Shown in pieces: positions 47,863-59,500 of a DNA stretch of 64,000 nucleotides. The stretch comes from Motacilla alba alba (Eukaryota; Chordata; Aves; Passeriformes; Motacillidae), in NCBI RefSeq assembly GCF_015832195.1, contig NC_052018.1:67393666-67457665 (forward strand), written 5' to 3'. Numbering within the stretch: the first letter of the stretch is position 1; each line of letters begins with the position of its first letter. The notes below the pieces were generated by a model. It was not told the origin of the DNA, made no database searches, and worked only from the letters and a program-made list of their open reading frames with translations. The translations under genes and the position numbers were made by a program.

Positions 47863-50622
47863 TGTAGTTTAGTGTATAGTGGTTCCCATGTGCTTCCAGG
47901 GTTCCACAGCTATGAGGTGTGGGTTTTATTGCTGGAGGACTGATGGTATTGTTTTGCAAGCTTGGAAAATAGTTCTTCAGCAAACCTGCCTACATTGCAC
48001 CAGGAGGCAACGTAGAAGAGCATAACATGCTTTTAAATTGGATGATTTAGTGAGCAGGCACAGAGATAACTGCTCAAATTTTTGTGATGCTACTGAAAAA
48101 GTTTTGTGGTAAGTGGCTAAATTTTTGTCATCTCATCACCTTCCTGTGAAAGTTAAAGCCCATAATACCTCTGGTATCTTGGTGCATCTTAACATCCAAA
48201 GCATAATGCTCTTGCTGTTTGTTCTGTTACCCTTCTTATCAGTGCTTAATTTTCCTATTTTTAAAATCTTGCTCCATTTCACCATATTCTGAAAACTCGG
48301 TCTGAATTTCTTAGTATATGAGTGAGGTCCTTCTAAATAGACTGCTATGCAAAAATAACATACTCTAAAACTATTGGAAATAGCTTTTCATCAAGACTAT
48401 AGTCTCTCCTTGTGTGCATTTGCAGAACTGGGAAACAGATCACCTTTTTAAAAAGTGAAAAGTGGCTGCAGCCACAAAGAGGCTACTTTTAGTTACTGTT
48501 GCAGATTTTGTGTGTCTATGTGTGTCTCCATGTAACTAACTGTGAATTAGTACAAATTTGATGACTTTTTCTTTCCCTGCTTAACATTTTCTCCAACAGG
48601 CTGTGTTTAACAGCTTCCTTTTTCAGGTTATTCATGAGAGTGGATGAAGAGTGGATGAAGAGTGGATGAAGAGTGGTGACTGGTTAAGCATCTGTACCTT
48701 GCAAATTTGGTGTTCAAATGGATGTGTAATGGTCTTGTCTGCTTGGTTAAGTGAGATGCTCCAGCCAAAGTGTGTTTTCAGCCAAGAGGGTTGCATCTGC
48801 ATAAACCAGTGGAAGATTAAGAAGGGCTTCTTTTACCAACGGTTTCCTCCCCAGTTCCTGGTTAACACAAGGAAACGTCTTCCAGGGCTCCACAACAATT
48901 GTTTGTCCACTGTCATAGCAAAAGATTTCTTGTATGGAACCTTCTCTTTTCTAAAATATTAAGCTGTTTTCAATGTATTGAAGTAACAGACCTCCCACAC
49001 TCTCTCTCTAAATATGTTATATCCAAAACATGCCAAGATGATAGGAAAAGCTGTGACCAGTTATTTTCTTATAAAATGAAACTATTCTGTAGATAACTCT
49101 CCTAATCGATCTTCTCTTAAAGAAGGCAAACATTAATTTATTGTCTATTTGATTAGTTAATATTCTCTTGCAGAATATCTCATGATTATCTTTGTCTTGT
49201 GGAGCCCATTTGTATCTGCTCCAGCTGACAGAACTGTTCCTGTTACCCACCCTGTTGAATACACTTTAAAGAGTGCTGCAGCACTCTCTATAATGCAGAT
49301 TATTCATTGTTGTTTATCTTTTGGTACATTTTCTACTTTGCACTAAAATGGTGGAAAATTTGGTTGGCTTACTCCCCGGTTGTTTTATATTGGTGAAATG
49401 ATATTTGGGCAAAATAATGCAAACTCTTTCATAGGCTGAGGACTTTTCTGCTGTATTCCCTGTTTTTTACAAAGAAGTATGAGGTTTCTGTGCTGTCACA
49501 GTGCTTCTGATGAGTCAGCTTCCAGCATTGCTGTTAGGAGCCATCCATGGAATTCAGGCCTAAGGTGTGCACATCTCTTTTTAATCTATGCTCTAATTAG
49601 GGAGGCTGTGTGGATGTGTTGCTAAAACTCTTCATTTGCAGTACCACCTGTGTTTTCCCCTTATTCAGTAAAGGTACTCTGCCTTACAAAACACCCCACA
49701 GTGGACACTTTTTAAGTCCAAGTGTTTTGTGATTGGAGTTCTCCTATCACCATGGCACCTTTGCTTTAGAGGTACAGTCACTGTTCTAAGTTGATAATGA
49801 ATACTCTTATTAGTTGGTAAGATAAAAACACGTTTTCTGAATTTATATAGATATGCCATAGAGCACTGAAGTTTTAAAAAATCCAACTAAGATTCTATAA
49901 ACAGCTCTGAAATTTAATCTCTTGGCCAAGTCATATGCAGCACACTAAATACTTATTAAGGATAAGCTGTTTCTACTTTTAGAACAAACATTAAATGGCA
50001 GATGCCCATAATTCTAATACCAGATGCCCCTGATGGAAAGGATTTGTGACCTAAATACTCCTGAACAATTTCTTCCCTAAATGCACATTCACAGTGGCAC
50101 ATGACTTAACTGATCTAGGTAACTGGAGAAGCCTTTATCTCTGCTCATGTTAGGAAACAGATATTGGCAAGGTGCCCTTGATACCATTCTGTTTGCATAG
50201 AATGGAGAAGATAAACTACAGAAGGTATGGAGTTACTCTGCTTAGTGAAATCTTTAAAACACTCTGACTCCAACATGGAAGCCTGTGAACCAATATTTTA
50301 ATTGCAGCCTGAGAGTGCTAGAAAGAAGTATATTGCTCACCTTCTCCTGAAGAGCAACTTTTGGATATTTTTGAGTTACTTTCTATTGTACACTGAAATG
50401 GCTCATAACAGTGCTGATGTATGTTAAAAGATAAGATTGCTTGGAGAAGAGAAATGTTTGTGAAGACCAGGTGGATGCAAGAGGCTGGCTTTTTCCTTTA
50501 CAATCCATTTAGAAGTCTTAGGCTTGCTGCAGAATTAATTAGAGGAAGTTCTTTTGTACTTTGTTATATACAAGGTCAGATTAGATTGCCATTATGGTCT
50601 TTTGGAGCTTTGTATTAAAACA
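47863..50622. other. Intron segment between two LTR copies, no retroviral genes recognised
   Basis: About 2.8 kb of AT-rich DNA separates the two LTR copies. I saw no gag, protease, polymerase or envelope resemblance in any frame, no primer-binding site and no polypurine tract next to the LTR edges. It includes the 11-bp tandem array at 48,639-48,676. It is best read as ordinary intron DNA between two independent solo LTRs. Confidence 0.5.
48639..48676. repeat. 11-bp tandem repeat, about 3.4 copies
   Basis: Three perfect adjacent copies of AGTGGATGAAG are followed by a partial fourth. Confidence 0.95.
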
Positions 50623-51228
50623 GAGTCACAGTTTAACCCTGGCTAGCAAATAAATAGCAGACAGCTGCTTGCTCACTCCTCTGCCTCCCGGGTGGGGAGG
50701 AGAATCTGAATAACAAAAAGTAAAATTTATGGGTTGAGATAAGAACAGTTTAGTCATTGAACCAAACAAAAATATACTAATGATAATAATAAAAACAGTA
50801 ACAATAATAATAGTAATAATAGTAATGAAAAGGAGAGAGAAAGGGAGGAATAAAACCCAAGACAGACAAGTGATGCACAATGCAATTGCTCATGACCCGC
50901 TGACCAGTGCTCAGCCCCCCGAGCAGCGATCAGCTACTCTTGACCAACTGCCCCAGTTTCTGTACTGAGCATGGTGTTCCATGGTATGGAATATCCCTTT
51001 GGCCAGGTCAGGTCAGCCATCCTCAGGATGCTCCCTCTCAGCTTCTTGTGCACCTGCTCCCTGGCAGAACATGGGAAACTGGAGAGTCCTTCCCTTAGGG
51101 TAAGACCTGCTCCACAAAACGGAAAGCATCAGTGTCTTACCAACAGTATTCTCATGCTAAATGCAAACCACAGCACTGCACCAGCTACTAAGAAGAAAGT
51201 GAAATCTATCACTGACAAAAACAAGACA
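50623..51228 (-). mobile_element. Avian endogenous-retrovirus solo LTR, copy 2
   Basis: About 600 bp matching the same LTR family as the copy at 47.36 kb, again on the minus strand. In plus-strand order: GTCACAGTTTAACCCTGGC (the LTR 3' end reversed), CAGACAGCTGCTTGCTCAC, a GATAAGAACAGTTTAGT segment, the (TAA)n run, GATGCACAATGCAATTGCTC, GAGCAGCGATCAGC, TGGTATGGAATATCCCTTTG, CAGCTTCTTGTGCACC and the far end CTATCACTGACAAAAACAAG. It is more complete than copy 1, though the portion after CTCCCTGGCAG is diverged. No target-site duplication was obvious by eye. Confidence 0.85.
50776..50829. repeat. (TAA)n-type microsatellite inside the LTR
   Basis: An imperfect ATA/TAA trinucleotide run lies within LTR copy 2 at a place where copy 1 has no such run, so it probably expanded after insertion. 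Confidence 0.85.
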
Positions 51229-54200
51229 ACCAGTCTTGGTTGTCTTGGAAATTACAATTATGAAATTCTAAGATCAAGTTTACCTAAGCTAGAGAAGGTT
51301 ACTTTTGTTTCAGAATGACTTGGCAGCTTTGCCAGTATTTATTAAACAGAATTTATTATTTTCTGGAAGTCCTTTCTTTTCCCTGTCTGGGGCTGTATGT
51401 GCCTGCAAATGTCACTTTGAGACATGGTCCAGGAGCTCTCAATCTGTGGTGGATTCTAGCATTGTTTTAAAGCTCAGTGATTATCAGCTTTAGCTGGTGG
51501 CTGTGTGCTTGTCACTGGCTGTTGTGCCCCAAACTTTGGGTGAAGGGGTACTTATATCTACCTTCCACTGCTGGTTGCCCTTGATTCTTTTTAAAATGAA
51601 CAAAATATGCTGCAAACTAACTCTGACTTGAAAAAATTTAATATCTACCTATTCATCTGGATCCTAGCTGACAGGGAAAGTTTTGTGTGCATCTATAGTC
51701 TTCTTTAAAGTAAATGAAAAAGGCTTGTTTTCCCTTATACACATGTTTCTCCTGGGTTGGTGGTTGGTTGAATATTTTGTCACAGATACCATCCAGTCTA
51801 AAGTTTCAACATTGCAAACCATTTTAAATATTTAACCTTGTAATCTCTCTCCCCCTTTTTTTTTTTTATTCTTTCTAAATTCTCCCAGGAATAATATGTT
51901 TGCATTAAAAAAAGAAAAAAAGTAAACTAAATCAAACATAGACTAGGCAATGGCCTTGCTATATGGTTAATGTCACTCTCTGTTTATTTTGTATTTTGAG
52001 GTAAAAATTGGTCCTTGAATCTAAATGTGTCTAATGGTCTCTTTTTTAAAATCTTCCTAAACAATTGCTTTCTGATTTCTTGTTTCTCTTACCTTCTTTT
52101 GAGTGTTTTCATCTTTTCTGTGTTTTTTTTTTTTTCCCCATCAATTCTATTTGTTTCATTCATACTGCCAGGCCATTCAGGAATGACGTGTGGTAATCCT
52201 TTTTTGGAAATGTTCTGATTTTGCCATGAATTAACCTAGATATACTAAACTGTGATGCTGTGCTTAAAATTTGTTTACAGTGCCTTTCAAAAGATCAAAT
52301 GGAAATTTGATCTGTAATTATTAAACCTTGTCTCCTGATTCTAGTTATTTACTAGATGTTAATATGAATAATTGGTGTTCACAGAAGAGAGAAACTACTG
52401 ATATTCAATGTTGAATCAGAGTTGTAATGGAAATTCTAACCAAAAGCAGATTTTTTAAAACAAAAAGAATATGAACTGTAGAAAGAAATCATAATGGATA
52501 AGTAACCTTTTCATTAGAGTTGATGTTATCACTGAACATGTTCTGTAATCTTAAATTATGTGATATTTGAATTTATGTGTCTTTTCTAGAGAATAAGAAT
52601 GCAATGTAGATGAAGCTGCCGTTGGAATTTGAGCAGAAACTTCTACATTTATTTATTGACAGCAAAATGAAATTAATTTCTAAAGACATCTCAATACAGG
52701 GAAGGTAACAAATGTGACTGAAGCAAATTAATTTGAAACATCTGTTAATTTGTGGGAAATATTTTCCTTCTTTTTGCCTTCCTCTACTTGCATATTCCAA
52801 ACCAAACAATGCTAGAAATGCCAAAGACAACATAGCTGCTGTGGTGGAAAAGAAGAAAATATGGGGAAATCTCAGTGTGAAATAACAATAAAACATGGTG
52901 TTTTGTTCTAGTAACAAGGTAAATTAACTCCCTTTGCTTTGTAGTTTGTAATGGTACAGACAGGGAAAAAATACTTTAGATCTGTAGAAAGCAATAAAAA
53001 TGGACATCTGCATTGCAGTCTGTAGACAATCAAATCGTTCTGTTGCAAAGACCTTGTTCAATCAAATAATTTTGTTACTAAAACTGTAAACTAAGGTATT
53101 TCTGTGACTCAGAAGGCAATGATGCCTCATGGTGTGAAGCAAAAATTCTCCTTCATCTTTTATACTAGTATGTAACTGCAAATTTTGACTGCATTACTTG
53201 AAAAAATATTCATTTGAACAAAAATGCAATTAATTGGTTGGACAATAGGATTGTTTTGTTTCTTCTTCTTTTTTTTTTTTTCCCTTTTAGGTGAGGCAGG
53301 GATTTATAGTAAATTTTATTACTATACAGGAGAAGTTACAACAGGAGAAGTTAACTTATCACCAACACATGCTTCAGTAAGGTCAGTGACCAATGGCAAT
53401 GCTTCTTGTAGAAACAGTGAATCTTCAGGGAATTTAATCAAGATGGAAAACAAGGGTTGGAGGTATCCAGTTCCTCTCTCAGATATTCAGTTTTAGTGAA
53501 GTAGCATATATCCTCAAAAGCACTGCAATGTAGTTTTCAGTATAAATACCCTTTAGAAAAAAGTCCCTGTGAGAGTTTTATCATTCAGGCACAGATCCTT
53601 GTCTGATTATGATAAACTGGTCTTCATGATATTGCATGTCAACACCTATGTCTGCAAGGCAGAGCGTACTTATTGCACACTATAACATTTGGATTGCCAT
53701 CAGCTGCCCATGGCAACGTTCTAATGTACAGCAGTACCTCTGTTATGAACTCATCTTTTTACAAGTTCAGGATACAAATTTTTTACACAGATCGATGAGC
53801 AAACAGAAGGAGGTGTATGATGCATGCATCCTTTCAGAGCATCCTTCTGTGTACAACAGAGCTGATACAGAATAGTCTACAGTATGTGAAAGAATAGAAT
53901 TTTGCCCAGAAAGATGGGTTTGGCTTGCACAGTATTTTTAAAAATGAGTTTATACAATTCATTACTTGTTAAGATGGAAAGGTGAGACATGTGGCTAACT
54001 CTTTCATTGCATTTCTAGCTAACCCAGGAGAGTATTGTCAAGACTATCCTGGACAATGGGATATTTTTTCAATAGCATAGTTTACACTAGTGCTACAGCA
54101 GGTGAGCACACACTGATATGGCTGGTTTTGTAGTCGTGTGTACATACACAAATATTACTTGAAAATAGATATAAAAGGCTGAGTGATGTAATAATAGATT

Positions 54201-55055
54201 TGAGAGCACTTATTATTATTGCAAACATGCTTTGAGAGAAATGCAGAATATATATTACAGAAAACATGATGGTGAGCAGGCAAATAAGTCCCTATTGACT
54301 TGTGTAGATGTAGCTGCCATAATCATGTCTAGGAAACAAGTTCTTTTACTCATTTATCTACATGAAGTACAGGGGATGGAGTAAAAGCAATGGAGGCATG
54401 CATATGGAAATTCAGTTCCTATTAGTGTAGCAAATAGGGAAGAATTTAGAATTACGGTATGCTGTAACTGACATTGCTTGTGAGAATCTGTTACATTTAC
54501 TCGGTGTTCACCGCTGAAGTATTTGTACTTATAACAACACATTTCTCATCCTTCCTATAATTCTCGTTTCCAGTGAGTATTACATGAATGAGGCTATCTT
54601 TTATGTATGATGGAGAAAAGAAAAGAAAAGATGTTATGCTGGAAGCTAGCTGTAGAATCTGGAGAGGTTGCTGCCAGACTCTTCTGATGGGATTTAATTC
54701 CAACCTATACAGCCTCCTTGAGCTCAGTGGGGCTTGCAGCTAGTGAAAAAGTGCTCACTTCACACAAAAGTTTTTGTCTTCAAAAGCCCCAAGACTTCTC
54801 TTCTCTAATGGTAATTGGAATACTTATTTTGGTCTCCACTTCAAGTATTAATGTTTTGTACATAATGAGATGTATTTTGCTTTCTTGCTCTTTGTTTGGT
54901 AACAAGCTAGGAGTGTCATAAATGAATTAAATAATCCTGACCTTTCCCCTTTGGAAGCTAGTTTCTCTGCACTTGTTTAAACTTCTTAAAAGGAGTGTAT
55001 GAATGAATGAGAATCTTAGCAAGTAGCAACTTCCCAAGCTCAGAGTTTGAGGAGA
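51229..55055. other. RGS7 intron segment, no exon recognised
   Basis: AT-rich DNA with T-runs near 51,858, 52,122 and 53,269 and a 15-bp tandem duplication at 53,326-53,355. No RGS7 exon, RNA gene or transposon was recognised. Confidence 0.5.
53326..53355. repeat. 15-bp tandem duplication
   Basis: Two adjacent copies of ACAGGAGAAGTTACA, differing only at the final base. Confidence 0.9.
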
Positions 55056-56510
55056 CAGTGAAAAATGCTCTGCTGGACCTCCCACAGACAAGTAAGGCTC
55101 ATTGAGAATGTGAATGGCTGCAGTGACTGTGAGATGATAGTTCAGGATTCTGAGATGAGGGAGCAGGGCAAAAAGCAAGGTCACAGTGATGTCACTTTAG
55201 GAGAGCAGAATTTGACACTCTGACTTCTGGGATCTGCTCCGTGGAGTCCCACAGGATAAGGCCCTGAAGCAAAGAGGGTCCTAAGAAAGCTGATTAATAT
55301 GCAAGTATCACCTTGTCCAAGTGCAAGAGCAGTCCATCTTAAAGAGCAGGAAGTTAGGAAAAATGCTAGGAGGTCTACACGGAGTTCCTGTTAAAACTGA
55401 CTCACAAAACCAAAGCATATAGAAGGTGGAAGCAGGGATAGGCATCCTGGGAAGAACACAGAGACACTGTTTGAACATGCAGATGTGGAGTTGGGAAAGC
55501 CAAATCCCAAAGGCAACGAGACAGACTTCTGTAAGTACAAAAGTGACTAAAAGACCAGTAGTGAAAATGCAGACCTGCTGCTGAACAGGGCAAGGTAGGA
55601 AAGGCTGAAATACTCAATTCCTTCTTTGCCTCAGTCTTCTAGTAAAGACTGTCCTTCAGGAAACCCAGGCCCCAGAGACTGGGGGGAAGATCTGGAACAA
55701 GGAAAAGGTGCCCATGGTGAAACATGATCAAATTTTAGCAAACTGGACATACCCAAATCTGTGGATCTTGAGATGGGAGGTGCCTACAAGTGCTCAGGGA
55801 GCTGGCTGGTGTTGTTGAGCTGTGATTGAATGTGAGGCCACTCAATTATCTTTGGATGATTGTGGTGACTGGGAAAGGCTCTTGAAAACTGCAAGAAAGC
55901 AAGTGTCACTGCTACCTTCAAATAAAATAAGGGGGACTCAGGGGACTACGGGCAAGTTGACCTTGAGCTCTGGAAAAGTGAAAGAACAATTAATACTGGA
56001 AAGCCTTTCCAGGCACATGGGAGGCTAGAAGGTCATCAGGAGTAGTCAACATGGATTCAGTAAGGGGAAGTCTTCCTTGACTAACTTGATATATTATATA
56101 TATACTTCTATACTGAGTTCACTGGGATCCTAGACTAGGGTGGAGCAGTGGTATTGTCCACCTTGACTTCAGCAGTGCTTTTGATGGTGTCTTCCATAAG
56201 ATTTTCATAGAGAAGCTGATCCCACAGTGAGGTTAACAGACTCATGGAATGACGAGAACCAGAGGGTGTTGATCAGTAGTACAAAATGTAGTTGGAGGCC
56301 AGTAACTGGTGGTGTGCCAGGGAGATTTTTAAAGAGTTCTAAGTTTAACATCTTCATTAATGGTCTGAATGATGGGGCAGAGTACCTCCTCAGCAAATTT
56401 GCTGATAACACAAAACTGGGAGGAGTGGCTGATACAGCAGAAGTTTGTGCTGCCATCTAAAGGGACCTCAGCAGGCTGGAGAAATGGGCTGACAAAGGAC
56501 CTCATGTAGC
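55056..56510 (+). pseudogene. CR1 LINE ORF2 fragment (reverse-transcriptase region), degraded
   Basis: This is the middle of an avian CR1 non-LTR retrotransposon. Landmarks in order are an endonuclease/RT linker stretch ending in LNSFFASVF (55,613-55,639), KEQLILESLSRHM (ending about 56,025), LDFSSAFD (56,162-56,185, an RT core motif), SWRPVTGGVP (about 56,290-56,319), NIFINGLNDGAEYLLSKF and FADNTKLGGVADT (from 56,398). The landmarks lie in different frames and stops interrupt the frames, so frameshifts have accumulated. The RT active-site box reads FADN where active elements have two adjacent Asp, so the last Asp is lost. The copy starts within ORF2, as 5'-truncated CR1 insertions do. It also stops at about 56,510 before the end of ORF2, with no 3' UTR, so its 3' part was lost later. 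It is incapable of retrotransposition. Confidence 0.92.
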
Positions 56511-59500
56511 TGCAAAGTTGTTCCTGAGTGTTGGTTGATTTTATAATAAAAATGCAATGAAAGCGCTAAGCACTGTGCAAAGGTAAGCATTGATTTATAA
56601 AATTTATACTATACATTAGTAAACATCGGAAACATACAAACTCATTTGTCAGTCAAAAACCCTAGACCTTATATATCTCCTTCCACTTCCCATCCTCCTG
56701 CCAAGTCTGCTTTCTTTCATGAGAGGCTGGATATGATGTGGTACTTACTTTAAATTATTTCCTAAATAACTCTGTTGCTATGGCAGCAACTGCTGCTGCT
56801 ACATGCAGAGCACTCCAGTCAGGAGATTTACAGAAAAGTAATTTAAAATGGTCAAGTTTGTCAGCATTTTTGTAGCCCACCCACAAAGCAGTTCATTATG
56901 CATCTTTTTGCTAGAAACCAGATGATCTGTTATGATAGGCACAGTTAACAATATAATAAAAGAGAAAGAAAAGCCCAAGCTATCTAGTGTAGGGTCTTAA
57001 ATAATTTTTTTAGTTCTTGCAGAATGCAATTTGCTGTTGTGTAGGAACAAGTCCTCAGTATGATCAAATGATTAAGTGCAATGGCATTTTATGATTTTGC
57101 TTACAAAATAAGGCTGAACTCTTTGAAAAAAAACCTTTTTGATTTATTTTTTTCAAATGAGGACTACACCAGTATACTACTTTTTGAAACAATCTGACAT
57201 TGCTTTTGAAAGTATTGTAGGACTTCTAACCTTGTACCCTGACACCTGCTTTCAGAGGTGAAGCCCAAACATTGCCATGTTCACTTGAATTGCAGGAGTG
57301 GTTTTATGTATAGACTGAAGAGAATATGAGTAGCTGAAAGGGTTCAGCTTCTATTCCTCCTTAAACTTTGTGGTGAGATTGTAGCTTTTTCCTGAGTAGT
57401 GGTAGTCAATGTTGTAATTTTGACTCTATGAGAATTAAAAATAAGAAAACTTGCTATTTCACAAGCCTTGGAATAATAAGTAACTTTAAAAGCCAACTGA
57501 TTTTCTTTTGAAGTTTAATTACAGGTACTGCATTGGGATGATTTGAAATTAAATTTGGCTTAAAATGGAAACTCCAAGTACATATGACAAATGACACCTG
57601 GTTTAGGTGTATTAATTGCATGGCATATACTAAGCTTCCTAAGAGGGGTCAGCCTTCCTTCCTTCCTTCCTGCCTTCTTGCCTTCCTGCCTGCCTTCCTG
57701 CCTTCCTCCTTCCCTCTCTCACTATTTTTTTAAGGATGGGATCAAGGTGTATTTTATATGTTTCTGGAAATAAATGCGACCGGTGACAACACTGCATATA
57801 CACTGGCTGTCAAGAAAGCTAGTTATGTACATTTGATCTAACTAAACAATGTTTCTTGACCATGTCATACTCAAAAATCAAGCATAACACAAATTTATGC
57901 TCTCAGAAAAACCACTGATTACATCCTTAGTTCTGTGTTATAGTATGTAAAACAGAGAACTATTAAAATACAAATGGAGGACGTGCAGCTTTAATTAGAG
58001 ACTTTGAAGCAGGATTTGAATTTTAAAAATGCATTTGCTTGTGAATTCATTTGCAACAAACAGCAGTCTATCCATGAGGCTAAATGGAAAATGCAAGTGA
58101 AAAACAAATGCCTTCATAAACTATTTTTTCTATCACTATATACAAACTACTTCCCCAAAGTGAGGTGAAGCCTCAAAAATATGCCTCAAAAAATTGCAGT
58201 GCTTTCATTGCCACAAAGAATTTTCCTTGTATGATGACTTGTCATGCCATAAAAAGACACAGCAAGCTCAGAGCTTCAATAGTATCTCTATTAAGTCTGG
58301 AATAAAGCAAGTCATACTTTCACTTAATTAAGGAGTACCTGAAATTTGCTAAACTTCTATATAAACTGTTACAGTTTGAGAAACTCTTTGTTATGTAAAA
58401 GTAATGATGCAACCTACAAAGCTGACCTGCCTTTACAGAAAATGTCTTAATTTATTTCAATTCACAAGCGCCTATTTATGAGGTAATGAATTGCTGAATG
58501 AAGTAAATATAGTATGATGCTTTATCAGTTTTGCTAATCAAAATACTCAAATTACAGGATTGCATGGCATATACAGATGCCAACTTGCAAAAGTTAAAAG
58601 TCTTGTGAGTCTCTAATTATACCCCCTTTAGTTTGCTATATATAAGAGATTCCAAAATTCTTTTCTGTAAAATCTGTCATTATACTATTCCTAAAATGAA
58701 AAGGGCAAATCTGGAAGAATCTTGGTAGGATGTGGTGCATTTGGTGGAAGTTTTGAAACCCGGTTTTGGCTGGGAATAGAAGAACAGAATGTAGGGTAAC
58801 ACCATACCAAAGAGGTCACATCCTAAGTGCTCAGGTCTTGGCAGTGGATCATTAGTCTTGAACAGACTTGCTCTAGACCATGTAGTTGAAAGAGTAGTTT
58901 GTGTAAAAACAGACTCTCAGGACTAAATGCAGCATGCAAATAATTGTTTCTGTAAACTTGCAGACTTCAAAAACTCTTGCCTTTTGCCATCTGCCTTCTC
59001 TGCCTGCTTCTACCTATCTCTGGCTTTACTGGCTTGCTTATAGGTAGTGCTTTCAAAATTCATTATCACCATCAATAAATCCCTTGGAAAAAGTACTCAA
59101 TACATGATTGGAGATGCATGCTGAGATTGCACCTAGAACTGGTACTACCCTGAGCAGAAGTGGGATTTGTTCTCATTTTGTAAATTAATGTGTACATTGT
59201 TACTGTAGATGTTATTATTTCTTTTTTCCTTGTAGGACCATAAGGGAAGTGTGAGAAAGGACAAGATTTCAGTGCTAACACCATACTGACAGTGACAGAA
59301 TACTAGTTGAGCTAGAACCTCAGCTAGGGTTGAAAATGGAGCCATCCTAGATTTTAGTTTACTTTCTGATCTGACATGCTAGGTTCTACACTGTAACCAA
59401 AAAATCTGAGAAATAAAAAATTCCTAAAAGCTTGTTAATAAAATCTTTTGACTGTCCTGATTATGCAGAACTTGACTTTCTCTGCTTGGCAAGGAGCCTA

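Noticed and set aside
47355..51228. A complete provirus bounded by the two LTRs
   Set aside because: No gag, pol or env resemblance between them, and the LTRs look too different for paired ends. Kept only as a question in the findings.
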